A stretch of DNA of 12,645 nucleotides from Erysipelotrichaceae bacterium (GTDB taxonomy: Bacteria; Bacillota_I; Bacilli_A; RFN20; CAG-826), in contig JAAYDH010000106.1 in NCBI GenBank assembly GCA_012729405.1, positions 1 through 12,645 on the forward strand, read 5' to 3'. The position numbers were made by a program, and so were the translations under genes. Of the stretch, positions 1-6,596 are shown piece after piece. Below the pieces are notes generated by a model that was given only the letters and a program-made list of their open reading frames with translations, made no database searches and was not told the origin of the DNA. Every line of letters begins with the position of its first letter. The stretch's first letter is position 1.

Positions 1-246
1 AGCTCCGAGATAACTACCTCCAATACCGCAGACGACGAGAATATCAAAATGTTCTCTCACGTATCGAGCATCTTCCAAGATGCGCTTGAACTCTTCTTTA
101 TCATAATTGATGGGCCAATCCGCCCATCCGAGATAATCGTTGCCGAGACCGGATTTTTGATCGATCATTGCATCGATTTTGGCGACTTTTTCGCGGTAGG
201 ATTTCAAAACATCCGCTGTAATGAGATTGTTCAGTTGCAGTTTCAT
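1..246 (-). CDS. pgi: Glucose-6-phosphate isomerase, N-terminal part (gene continues past the left edge)
   Basis: Only the first 82 codons are present; the reading frame is open to base 1. The enzyme interconverts glucose-6-phosphate and fructose-6-phosphate in the cytosol. The visible part carries the family's N-terminal signature: a G-L-G-N-D-Y-L-G-W segment, then P-I-N-Y-D-K-E-E-F, then the hydrophobic strand I-L-V-V-C-G-I-G-G-S-Y-L-G-A that begins the first SIS sugar-phosphate-binding domain. The start ATG (244-246) directly follows the TAG of the S1-domain gene, so the junction reads TAGATG. The AAGGGAG ribosome binding site lies inside the end of that upstream gene, eight bases before the ATG. 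This makes the two genes a tight operon with probable translational coupling. The family assignment is secure; the rest of the enzyme, including the catalytic Glu and His, lies outside the window. Confidence 0.93.
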   Translation of the reverse strand, partial: MKLQLNNLITADVLKSYREKVAKIDAMIDQKSGLGNDYLGWADWPINYDKEEFKRILEDARYVREHFDILVVCGIGGSYLGA

Positions 247-618
247 CTATTTTTCTCCCTTAATTTTCTTCATTGTAATTTCCTTCCACTCCGGAAGCTT
301 TTTCTCGAATGGAGCAAAATCTTCTTCGGTGGCAATTGGAGCTTTTCGGTTCTCGTTGTCGTGCGTGTTATAGGCTTGGTCTTCGGGCACTTGTTTGAGA
401 GATACTCTTAAAAATCCATTTGTTGGATCGATTGAAATAATTTTGACACACATCTCGTCACCTATTGTTCCGTATTTCTCGATGTCGCGAATATAAGCAT
501 TAGATAATTCCGAAATGTGAAGTAAGCCTTGGCTTCCATCTTCAAAGGACATAAAAAGCGCATACGGCTTCACGTTAATAACTTTACCAATGACTAGGTC
601 ACCAATTTGATAAGACAT
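247..618 (-). CDS. S1-domain RNA-binding protein, general stress protein 13 (YugI)-like
   Basis: This 123-residue protein has a single S1 OB-fold at about residues 5-77: G-D-L-V-I-G-K-V near the N-terminus, then G-L-L-H-I-S-E-L, then a closing L-R-V-S-L-K strand. A short charged tail follows. The size and layout match the GSP13/YugI group of small S1 proteins, which bind RNA and in some species associate with ribosomes; the function here is inferred from family. I chose the ATG at 616-618 because AGAGG lies nine bases upstream and the S1 fold begins immediately after it. An ATG 36 bases further upstream lacks a good site and would sit in the preceding terminator's T-run. The stop codon abuts the pgi start. 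A poor promoter candidate (TTGCCT, 19 bases, TATATT) lies at 637-667. Confidence 0.88.
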   Translation of the reverse strand: MSYQIGDLVIGKVINVKPYALFMSFEDGSQGLLHISELSNAYIRDIEKYGTIGDEMCVKIISIDPTNGFLRVSLKQVPEDQAYNTHDNENRKAPIATEEDFAPFEKKLPEWKEITMKKIKGEK

Positions 619-652
619 AGAGATACCTCTTTTTATAATATACTTTTCTAGC

Positions 653-679
653 AAAAAAGGTAGGCAATGCTACCTTTTT
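653..679 (-). terminator. Rho-independent terminator of the HAD gene
   Basis: On the minus strand a GGTAG / CTACC stem, extended by flanking A/T pairs, closes a six-base loop and is followed by a run of six T. It lies two bases after the stop of the HAD gene and separates it from the S1-pgi operon. Confidence 0.8.
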
Positions 680-681
680 AA

Positions 682-1512
682 TTACTTGCTGGCTAACTTT
701 TTCTCGTTGCGATCTATTTCATCTTTGATGGCAACGGAGTCGATTATGAGATGCATAACTTTGTCTAAATCGCCTCCGGTCGTGTAGTCTGCGCGGCACA
801 TGAAACTGCAACGGCCATCGATATAAATTTGTCGGACTTTGTCACTCTCTTTCTCGGGATAAACCGCGATTGAGCGACCTCCATTATGTTTGACTAAAGT
901 CATACAAGCGATATCAGTCATTCCATCACCGATGTAAACGATATTGGAATAAGGGATACGGAGACTTGGAGTCTTCTTATTGACTGAGTTATCATCCGTC
1001 ACATCGAATACGCCTTTGGCGATACGGAAGAAGAACTGAGTTTTTTGAGTATAGTTAATCGTTAGTTTTGGCCAGACTGGCTCACCGGCTGCGTTGTAGA
1101 AATATTCGCAGCCATAAGTGGCAGTGAACTGATCATAGATTGAACTGCCTTCAACGATTTCCTTTGTGCCTGACGAGACGAGGTAGTGTTCGACGATAAT
1201 GCCTTTTGAGGCGGCGTATTCGTTGATGCGCTTGAACCAGGTGGTAACACCAGGATAGAACTTAATGTTCTTACCACATTCGCGAAGGTATTCGCGCGTA
1301 ATTTTGATGCCTTTTTCTCTAGCTTTGGCAATCATCATATACATGTAAGAAAGAATTCTTTCAACACCGGTTTTCATGGAGAATTCAGTTGTTTCTCCCC
1401 AGAATTCGGCGGGGGTCATTCCGAGAGCCGGAATAAAAGAATAGTTCTGCATATCGGTGGTCGATAGCGTTTTATCAAAGTCATACATGATGGCAATAAT
1501 TGGTTTTGACAT
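682..1512 (-). CDS. HAD-superfamily phosphatase (phosphoserine-phosphatase-like)
   Basis: This 276-residue cytosolic protein has the haloacid dehalogenase motifs in order: motif I D11-F-D13-K-T-L-S (nucleophile and acid/base aspartates), motif II V-S-S-G-T at 112-116, and motif IV G-D-G-M-T-D at 195-200 with the Mg2+-binding aspartates. The helical insert between motif I and motif II (about 20-105) is a C1-type cap, so small phosphorylated metabolites are plausible substrates. The sequence alone does not name one. The start at 1510-1512 is preferred over the in-frame ATG 30 bases upstream because GAGG lies nine bases before it and the upstream codons overlap the predicted promoter. The gene appears monocistronic, with its own promoter and terminator. 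Confidence 0.85.
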   Translation of the reverse strand: MSKPIIAIMYDFDKTLSTTDMQNYSFIPALGMTPAEFWGETTEFSMKTGVERILSYMYMMIAKAREKGIKITREYLRECGKNIKFYPGVTTWFKRINEYAASKGIIVEHYLVSSGTKEIVEGSSIYDQFTATYGCEYFYNAAGEPVWPKLTINYTQKTQFFFRIAKGVFDVTDDNSVNKKTPSLRIPYSNIVYIGDGMTDIACMTLVKHNGGRSIAVYPEKESDKVRQIYIDGRCSFMCRADYTTGGDLDKVMHLIIDSVAIKDEIDRNEKKLASK

Positions 1513-1532
1513 ATTATTTAACCTCAATGAAA

Positions 1533-1562
1533 ATTTTATCATACTTTTCTTTGTTTAGTCAA
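1533..1562 (-). promoter_or_regulatory. Probable sigma-A promoter of the HAD gene
   Basis: On the minus strand TTGACT (1557-1562) is followed by a TGATAAAAT-type -10 region (1533-1541; spacer 16-18 depending on the hexamer chosen). It gives a leader of about 15 bases that contains the GAGG ribosome binding site. Confidence 0.6.
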
Positions 1563-1591
1563 TGGCTAGGCTAAAAGCCTGTTTTTCAAAG

Positions 1592-1620
1592 TTCGTTTTG
1601 CTTTATTTGGTAGATATGAT
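1592..1620 (+). promoter_or_regulatory. Possible promoter of the LemA-like membrane protein gene
   Basis: TTCGTT (1592-1597), a 17-base spacer and TATGAT (1615-1620) lie 24 bases before the ATG at 1645. The -10 is good and the -35 is weak. It points away from the HAD promoter, so the intergenic region is divergent. A small hairpin (AGGCT / AGCCT at 1568-1580) followed by GTTTTT lies just upstream; its role is unclear. Confidence 0.4.
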
Positions 1621-1644
1621 AGTATTTCTTTACGGTAAAACAAA

Positions 1645-2184
1645 ATGTTTAGTTTCCTTGACCTTTGGTTAAATATATTATTAACAATTATTGTTGTTTT
1701 AGGAGCGATTATGCTCCTTCTTCTCATTATCGACCTTAGCTTGATCGGCACTTTCCACACGATTCTGAAACGTCACAACAAAGCGATGAATGTCATCGTA
1801 ATGACAAAGTATGATAATATTCAAAAACTGATCTCCGTTTTAGATGAAATTGAATTCCCTATCGATGCAAAATTAAGAGATGTATTTACATCTATTGACA
1901 CGAAAGTCTTTATTTGTCAGGATACCAAAGAATGTAAGCAAGCTAGAGATAAATTAACCTATATTCAATCCGAGATATTTTTCCTCTCTCGCAAGCACTC
2001 CGCTTTAGAAACAAATGATAAATATGTGATAGCGAAAAACAATATTCTCGAAACCGATGTCGTATATCGAAATACAGTGGCGATGTATAATGCGGATGTC
2101 TTAGGATACAACTACTGGATTCGTTTCATGCCCTACCGCTGGCTCTTCTTAATATTAAAAATTAAAAAGAAATCGCTAATTTAA
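1645..2184 (+). CDS. Small membrane-anchored helical protein, LemA-like
   Basis: This 179-residue protein has one strong N-terminal transmembrane segment (about residues 8-34, very rich in L and I) and then a predominantly helical, charged soluble domain. The C-terminal part has the rhythm of LemA proteins: an acidic helix, a tyrosine-rich R-N-T-V-A-M-Y-N segment, then Y-N-Y-W-I-R-F-M-P where LemA has its second Y-N and F-P. It ends in a hydrophobic and lysine-rich tail. I call it LemA-like rather than LemA because the match is by pattern only. The start is the first ATG after an in-frame TAA but lacks a clear ribosome binding site. An internal ATG at codon 23 has AGGAG in front of it but would remove most of the membrane anchor. 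LemA function is unknown in general. Confidence 0.6.
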   Translation: MFSFLDLWLNILLTIIVVLGAIMLLLLIIDLSLIGTFHTILKRHNKAMNVIVMTKYDNIQKLISVLDEIEFPIDAKLRDVFTSIDTKVFICQDTKECKQARDKLTYIQSEIFFLSRKHSALETNDKYVIAKNNILETDVVYRNTVAMYNADVLGYNYWIRFMPYRWLFLILKIKKKSLI

Positions 2185-2215
2185 GGAATTGTACAAAGTA
2201 ACAATTTCTTTTTTT
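2185..2215 (+). terminator. Rho-independent terminator
   Basis: GGAATTGT (2185-2192) pairs with ACAATTTC (2201-2208), including one G-U pair, and is followed by seven T. The hairpin begins immediately after the stop codon of the LemA-like gene. Confidence 0.8.
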
Positions 2216-2296
2216 ACTAAGCGTCGTAGTTTACAATTAAGCATTGATGAGCAATCATATTAACAATTAAACGGACAACAATGTAAGGAGAATAAT

Positions 2297-4006
2297 ATGA
2301 AGACACCAAATTTAAAATTCAGTCAGTATCCATTCATTGTTCCAACCGAAAAGAGAATCACTAACAAACTTGAAAAGCTGGTTAATGATTTAAAGGAATG
2401 CGGTTCGAGCCGCACTGCTTCTCTTGCGGTCAAACACTGGAACAAGTATGGCGAGGAACTATCGACTCAACTGAGTTTGATCGCGGTCAAATACACCGTC
2501 GACACAACTAATAAGGTTTATAAGAAAGCCCAAGAGAGAATGGATGAACTCTCTCCCTTAATTTCAAAATACTCAAACGATTATCAAAAAATTATGTCTA
2601 AAGCGAGCTTCCGTAAAGACTTAGAAAAAACTTATGGAAAATACCTCTTTAAGATGTACGACAATGCCTTAAAGGCCTTTGATGAGAAGATTATGCCTGA
2701 TCTCGCTTTAGAGAACAAACTCGTCAGCCAATATGACGCCGTTCTCGGCGGAGCACAAATCGAGTTCCGTGGCGAAACGTTAAATTTGCCCCAACTTGGC
2801 AAATATATGCAAGATAAGGATCGCGCAACCCGCAAAGAAGCTGCCCAAGCCATGGACAAATGGTTGGGAGAACACGAAAAAGAGATTGGCGACATCTACT
2901 CTCAATTAGTTGCCGTTCGCGACTCAATGGCTAAGAAACTTGGTTTCAAAAATTTCACTGATTTAGGCTATCTTCGCTTAGGCAGAACCGACTATAACGC
3001 CAAGATGGTCAAAAAATATCGCGAACAAATCGCAACTGAAGTAGTCCCTGTGGTTCAAAAGTTATATAAGAATCAGATGAAAGGCCTTGGAATTAAGAAC
3101 CCTCAATACTACGATTACAACCTCAAATTTGCCTCTGGCAATGCCCATCCAGTCGGCGATGTGAACTACATCATCGATGGAACCAAAGGAATGTTTACTG
3201 ACCTATCTAAAGAGTCTCACGAGTTTATTAATTTCATGGTTGATCAGGAATTATTAGATCTCGTTTCTCGCCCTGGCAAAGCTCCGGGTGGATACTGCAC
3301 ATATTTCCCCATCTACAAGTCTCCATTCATTTTTGCAAACTTTAACGGAACCGATGACGATGTTTTCACTCTTGCTCATGAATGTGGACACGCTTTCCAA
3401 GCCTATCTCTGCTCTGGAATAAAAATTCCTGAATATCAGAACCCAACTCTAGAGAGCTGTGAAATTCACTCGATGAGCATGGAATTCTTTGCTTGGCCAT
3501 ATCTCGACAAGTTTTTTGGAGCGGAAACTGAAAAAGCTAAATATGCTCATTTGACTGGAGCACTTGAATTTTTACCTTATGGTATTTCCGTCGATGAGTT
3601 TCAACATTGGGTTTATGAACACCCAACTGCAACTCATGATGATAGATGTGCTATTTGGAGAGAAATTGAGAAGAAATATACTCCTCACAAAGTCTACGAT
3701 GATACACCAACACTTAATAAGGGAACCTATTGGATGAGACAATCTCATATCTTTGGGACACCTTTCTACTATATCGACTATACCCTCGCTCAAGTGGTGG
3801 CTTTCGAGTTTTTCTTACTTGATCGCAAAAACCACGAAAAAGCTTGGAAAAAATACGTTAAGTTGACCAAGTGTGGCGGTAAATTCCCCTTCGTTGAATT
3901 ACTTGAAAAGAATCACCTCAAGAATCCATTCGAAGATGGAACCATCAAGAAAATCATTGGACCTCTCACTAAGATTCTTAAGAGCTTTGATACGAAAAAT
4001 TTCTAA
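2297..4006 (+). CDS. M3-family oligoendopeptidase (PepF-like zinc metallopeptidase)
   Basis: This 569-residue protein is close to the usual length of M3 oligoendopeptidases, cytosolic enzymes that cleave short peptides during peptide use and protein turnover. The zinc site is H361-E-C-G-H365, set in T-L-A-H-E-C-G-H-A-F. The third ligand is probably E389 (C-E-I-H-S-M-S-M-E), 28 residues on, as expected for the family. The N-terminal helical half (about 1-200) and the D-Y-T-L-A-Q segment near the C-terminus (about 495-500) also fit. There is no signal peptide. TAAGGAG lies seven bases before the ATG. The gene is monocistronic, between terminators on both sides. I leave out the symbol pepF because M3 subgroups differ in specificity and are hard to separate by eye. 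Confidence 0.92.
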   Translation: MKTPNLKFSQYPFIVPTEKRITNKLEKLVNDLKECGSSRTASLAVKHWNKYGEELSTQLSLIAVKYTVDTTNKVYKKAQERMDELSPLISKYSNDYQKIMSKASFRKDLEKTYGKYLFKMYDNALKAFDEKIMPDLALENKLVSQYDAVLGGAQIEFRGETLNLPQLGKYMQDKDRATRKEAAQAMDKWLGEHEKEIGDIYSQLVAVRDSMAKKLGFKNFTDLGYLRLGRTDYNAKMVKKYREQIATEVVPVVQKLYKNQMKGLGIKNPQYYDYNLKFASGNAHPVGDVNYIIDGTKGMFTDLSKESHEFINFMVDQELLDLVSRPGKAPGGYCTYFPIYKSPFIFANFNGTDDDVFTLAHECGHAFQAYLCSGIKIPEYQNPTLESCEIHSMSMEFFAWPYLDKFFGAETEKAKYAHLTGALEFLPYGISVDEFQHWVYEHPTATHDDRCAIWREIEKKYTPHKVYDDTPTLNKGTYWMRQSHIFGTPFYYIDYTLAQVVAFEFFLLDRKNHEKAWKKYVKLTKCGGKFPFVELLEKNHLKNPFEDGTIKKIIGPLTKILKSFDTKNF

Positions 4007-4018
4007 TTTGTCGACAAT

Positions 4019-4045
4019 AAAAAAGGCACCCTTTGGGTGTCTTTT
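4019..4045. terminator. Bidirectional terminator between convergent genes
   Basis: The GGCACCC / GGGTGTC stem (4025-4031 and 4035-4041) with a TTT loop is flanked by A-run and T-run on both sides. On the plus strand it ends the oligoendopeptidase transcript, and on the minus strand the membrane protein gene's transcript (GACACCC / GGGTGCC then six T). Confidence 0.85.
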
Positions 4046-4063
4046 CTTTTGTTAAAAGCTTTT

Positions 4064-4534
4064 TTACCAATCGAGGACTAAGGCAACGACACCAGAAGCT
4101 GAAGCGAGAGCTGCTCCGATGAGGGAAATATAGTAACCAGCCTGATTGTATTCAAAGATAAAAACATCTGTCGGGTTACCGATCACTGCAGTGTTGAGGT
4201 ATTCGTAAAGAACACCAGTTAAACTGACTAAAACGATTCCAACAACCAATAACGCAACGGCAGAAATCAATACGATTTTCTCCAATTTAGCGGAAGGGAC
4301 AAGGAAAGGTAAAGCCATAACCCCGAGCGCGAGTCCGGCGACGAGAATAAGCATAAATCCGACGAACGAAGGCCATGCTCCAAGGGATAAACCTAAAGGG
4401 CCATCAAAAAAGAAATAGGTGGCTTGTCTGATGTCATTATTGACAATCAAGAATGGTAAGAACATCGCTAGAACACTAACGATTGCTGATCCAAACCCGA
4501 ACCACATATAGAAGACGCTGGATAATTTTTTCAT
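4064..4534 (-). CDS. Four-helix integral membrane protein of unknown function
   Basis: I do not recognise this 156-residue protein. Four hydrophobic segments are visible at about residues 12-31, 55-78, 86-108 and 133-153, separated by short loops. There are two lysines at the start (M-K-K-L) and almost no charge inside. The longest loop is about 110-132 and has polar and acidic residues. There are no catalytic or binding motifs and no lipobox. The start at 4532-4534 is chosen because GGAGG stands seven bases upstream. An in-frame ATG at 4562-4564 overlaps the -10 of the predicted promoter and would precede the transcript start. The gene stands alone between its promoter and a shared bidirectional terminator. 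Confidence 0.75.
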   Translation of the reverse strand: MKKLSSVFYMWFGFGSAIVSVLAMFLPFLIVNNDIRQATYFFFDGPLGLSLGAWPSFVGFMLILVAGLALGVMALPFLVPSAKLEKIVLISAVALLVVGIVLVSLTGVLYEYLNTAVIGNPTDVFIFEYNQAGYYISLIGAALASASGVVALVLDW

Positions 4535-4562
4535 ATCGAATCCTCCGAGATTGTTTACATTC

Positions 4563-4590
4563 ATTGTAATAAAAAACGGCGGTGTTTCAA
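4563..4590 (-). promoter_or_regulatory. Promoter of the four-helix membrane protein gene
   Basis: Minus-strand TTGAAA (4585-4590), a 16-base spacer and TACAAT (4563-4568). The predicted start point is near 4556, giving a leader of about 20 bases with GGAGG. It decides the shorter start for the gene. Confidence 0.6.
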
Positions 4591-4591
4591 C

Positions 4592-4622
4592 AAAAAAAGA
4601 AAATATCCAAAAATGGATATTC
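4592..4622 (-). terminator. Rho-independent terminator at the end of the lemA/TPM transcript
   Basis: On the minus strand ATATCC pairs with GGATAT, extended by A/T pairs on the outside, and is followed by TTTTC and a run of seven T. It lies about 215 bases after the stop of the TPM-domain gene, so that transcript would carry an unusually long 3' tail. Confidence 0.75.
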
Positions 4623-4836
4623 TCTTAATGTTGATATTCTCTAAAGGTCGAAAAGTGCACAAACCACAATTAATAAAGTACGTAATTAGAATTTATACTC
4701 GAATATTTTGATTACCAAAAGCAAAGCTTTTGCTTAAAATCCTTTGAAGAAAGGAGTCTCTATGTAGAATCAACACTTCTTAAATACCTCAGAGGTCTCG
4801 CTTAATTTAGTTCTCAACTTTCTCTCACTTTAATCA
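4623..4836. other. Non-coding structured stretch between terminator and TPM gene
   Basis: I see no credible gene on either strand. The stretch is AT-rich and holds several small inverted repeats: CAAAAGC / GCTTTTG (4716-4732, triloop), CCTTT / AAAGG (4741-4754, GAAG loop) and ACCTC / GAGGT (4786-4796). On the plus strand AAAGGAG (4750-4756) precedes ATG immediately followed by TAG (4762-4767), a start-stop unit whose ribosome binding site lies partly in the second hairpin. On the minus strand the region would be the 3' tail of the lemA/TPM transcript. It could be a small RNA or the remnant of a leader; nothing decides this. Confidence 0.4.
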
Positions 4837-5643
4837 TTATTTATGGAACCAGTAGCCGCCCGATCGGCCGCCACCCCCTTTATTTCGTCCCCCTCTACGG
4901 AAAAATCCAAATAAGAAAATTCCTCCTGGAGTCACTCCGAAGAGAAGCGAAACGATGACAATGATCACCCATACCCAAACGGGGAAAATAAGGTCATTTA
5001 TCTGCTCGCTTGGCAATAATCCAAAATATTCGTATTTATTTTCTTCATACTCTTCGAGATATTCTTGAATATCAAATGTATCGTTATAGACATTGAAATA
5101 AATATGTTCTTGAACAGCAAAATAGAGATTGATTAATTTTTGGTCGTAGTCGAAATCTAGGACCTCAGGATCATAAAAATGTTCCGCGACTAGATTTGAA
5201 GCAGTGTGGGCGCTTAAATATCCCGCCATGCGGGCGCCTATTTCGAAAACAATATTTTTGAATCCGAAGTCTTCCTCGCCTTTTTCAAAGAAGAGAATCA
5301 TGAGGATGCCCATGTCATTATCTCCGATTCCCCATGAGTTGAATAAGTCAGTTGAACTGAAGTCCCCAACATTGCCTATGTAGGTAGCGACTACAATTTG
5401 GGTGCCACTAATATCATCATTAACGAAGGGCTCAGCTCTCGAATAATCGTATAACTCCTCACTATAAGTAAGAATCGTCCATCTTGTCGAATTAAGAAGG
5501 GATTTTGGGCGATCATTAATATAGAATTCTTCCGTCGCTTTAATTGCGGGAGAAGGAGCAGAACTACAAGCAATTAAAAGAGTGAGTATTAAAACGAAAA
5601 TACCCGAAAAAAGAGCCCTGGATTTCGAAAATGCTCTTTTCAT
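4837..5643 (-). CDS. TPM-domain (YgcG family) lipoprotein
   Basis: This 268-residue protein has a lipoprotein signal: positive residues, a hydrophobic stretch (about 11-25) and the lipobox L-I-A-C with Cys26 as the lipidated residue. The extracytoplasmic part (about 50-190) resembles the TPM domain, with T-Q-I-V-V-A-T at 81-87, the F-N-S-W-G-I-G-D-N-D-M-G-I-L motif at 101-114 and F-E-I-G at 133-136. A transmembrane helix (about 221-247) follows, then a short basic glycine-rich tail (about 249-263) typical of YgcG proteins but much reduced here. The stop of lemA is 11 bases upstream, and lemA next to a TPM gene is a recurrent arrangement. The pair probably works at the membrane; its biochemical role is not established. 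With both lipid anchor and transmembrane helix it would be tethered twice. Confidence 0.82.
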   Translation of the reverse strand: MKRAFSKSRALFSGIFVLILTLLIACSSAPSPAIKATEEFYINDRPKSLLNSTRWTILTYSEELYDYSRAEPFVNDDISGTQIVVATYIGNVGDFSSTDLFNSWGIGDNDMGILMILFFEKGEEDFGFKNIVFEIGARMAGYLSAHTASNLVAEHFYDPEVLDFDYDQKLINLYFAVQEHIYFNVYNDTFDIQEYLEEYEENKYEYFGLLPSEQINDLIFPVWVWVIIVIVSLLFGVTPGGIFLFGFFRRGGRNKGGGGRSGGYWFHK

Positions 5644-5654
5644 AACCTTGTTTC

Positions 5655-6245
5655 CTAGTCGCTAAAGGTCGGAAGAGTTGTATTGTAATTTGCTACGCTA
5701 TAGGTTTCAAAAGTGGTCTTTCCTTGCAAGAACATATTGTTAGGAAATGTTTGGATGAAAACATTGTATTCTCTTGCTGATTGATTGAAAGATTCAATGT
5801 TGTATAAAACAACATTGGTGGAAGCAGCGAACTCACCCATAAAACCCTCATAAAGATCAATTGGATTTAAATCGTCCGGATTATCTTCCATGTAAGAGAC
5901 CAACTGAATGAAAGCGCCATCGAGTTTTTCAGCTTCATCATCAGCAGCTTCAGGATTGTGTGACGCAACAGCATCCGCAAAGGCGGTTCGAGCATCGGTG
6001 ATTTGTTCTAATAAATCTATAATAATTTCGTTAGCGCTTTCGATAGCAGCGATATATTGAGTGACTTTATCATAGCGGGCATTCAAGGAATTGTGGACAT
6101 TCCCTCTTTTTTCATTAATTGTCTCACGACGAGTAATCTCACCATTGTAGGCATTGACCCAAGTTCCAGCAACTGTTGCACCGAGAATCAGAACTACGGC
6201 TCCGGCAATAATTCCTGTTAAAGCGAGGGGATTTAGTTTTTTCAT
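5655..6245 (-). CDS. lemA: LemA family protein
   Basis: This 196-residue protein has an N-terminal transmembrane segment (about 8-29) and an all-helical extracellular domain. The family landmarks are present: N-A-Y-N just after the membrane helix, N-A-R-Y-D-K-V at 55-61 (the LemA R-Y-D motif), and the C-terminal S-A-R-E-Y-N-V-F-I-Q-T-F-P-N-N. The length is typical. AAAGGA lies a few bases upstream of the ATG at 6243-6245. It is first in a two-gene operon with the TPM-domain lipoprotein. LemA proteins are widespread but have no settled function; a role in envelope organisation is often supposed. A second, more divergent LemA-like protein is encoded at 1645-2184. Confidence 0.92.
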   Translation of the reverse strand: MKKLNPLALTGIIAGAVVLILGATVAGTWVNAYNGEITRRETINEKRGNVHNSLNARYDKVTQYIAAIESANEIIIDLLEQITDARTAFADAVASHNPEAADDEAEKLDGAFIQLVSYMEDNPDDLNPIDLYEGFMGEFAASTNVVLYNIESFNQSAREYNVFIQTFPNNMFLQGKTTFETYSVANYNTTLPTFSD

Positions 6246-6279
6246 AAGTTAGTTCCTTTCAAAAGGCTTGAATTGCTGA

Positions 6280-6310
6280 CAATATAATATAAATTGTTTG
6301 ATATTCAAAC
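6280..6310 (-). promoter_or_regulatory. lemA promoter with overlapping palindrome
   Basis: Minus-strand TTGAAT (6303-6308), a 16-base spacer and TATATT (6281-6286). A perfect inverted repeat, GTTTGA-TAT-TCAAAC (6296-6310), covers the -35 element, a position suited to a repressor or other dimeric regulator. The promoter is moderately supported; the operator role is inference. Confidence 0.45.
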
Positions 6311-6349
6311 TATTTTGCTACAAAAAAGATTTAATTGCCTATTTTTGAT

Positions 6350-6380
6350 AAAATAAAAACCTCTTCCAAATTGAAGAGGT
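6350..6380 (-). terminator. Terminator of the tRNA-Leu gene
   Basis: Minus-strand ACCTCTTC pairs perfectly with GAAGAGGT around a six-base loop (6359-6380) and is followed by TTTTTATTT. It begins 12 bases after the CCA end of the tRNA. Confidence 0.9.
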
Positions 6381-6391
6381 GTTTTTCGAGA

Positions 6392-6476
6392 TGGTGCGCG
6401 AGATGAGAATTGAACTCACACAAGTTACCTTATACGCCCCTCAAACGTACGCGTCTACCAGTTCCGCCACTCGCGC
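6392..6476 (-). tRNA. tRNA-Leu, anticodon GAG
   Basis: This 85-base class II tRNA has the acceptor stem GCGCGAG / CTCGCGC (6470-6476 and 6396-6402), A73 at 6395 and an encoded CCA (6392-6394). The D-arm contains GGCGGAACTGGTAGAC. The anticodon stem is TACGT / GCGTA with loop TTGAGGG, which places GAG at 6440-6442. The long variable arm (AAG GTAA CTT) and the T-arm TGAGTTCAATTCTCA follow. It reads the leucine codons CUC and CUU. It stands alone between its own promoter and terminator. Confidence 0.97.
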
Positions 6477-6498
6477 ATCTTATAAAACTCGCTTAGTT

Positions 6499-6526
6499 AT
6501 TTTAGCAAAATCTAGATAAAAGACAA
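6499..6526 (-). promoter_or_regulatory. Promoter of tRNA-Leu
   Basis: Minus-strand TTGTCT (6521-6526), a 16-base spacer and TAAAAT (6499-6504) with an extended -10 TG (TGCTAAAAT). It lies 22 bases before the mature tRNA 5' end. Confidence 0.7.
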
Positions 6527-6530
6527 GAAA

Positions 6531-6596
6531 TAGTTAGACTAACTAAAGTTATCTATTACTGATTTGCGAACTTTGGGCAAATTAGCAGACTAACTA
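6531..6596. repeat. Inverted and direct repeats between mgtE and the tRNA promoter
   Basis: TAGTTAG-A-CTAACTA (6531-6545) is a near-perfect palindrome. Its right half recurs as AGACTAACTA at 6587-6596, directly after the mgtE stop. Between them ATTTGC / GCAAAT (6562-6567 and 6577-6582) can form a hairpin. On the minus strand the palindrome is followed by TTTCTTGTCTTTT, so it may act as a weak mgtE terminator; no strong one is present. Confidence 0.45.

Noticed and set aside
4562..4564. Longer start for the four-helix membrane protein
   Set aside because: This ATG overlaps the predicted -10 element and lacks the GGAGG that precedes the ATG at 4532-4534.
6346..6354. Plus-strand TGATAAAAT near the tRNA terminator as a promoter
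   Set aside because: It points only into the antisense of the tRNA terminator and has no -35 or downstream gene.
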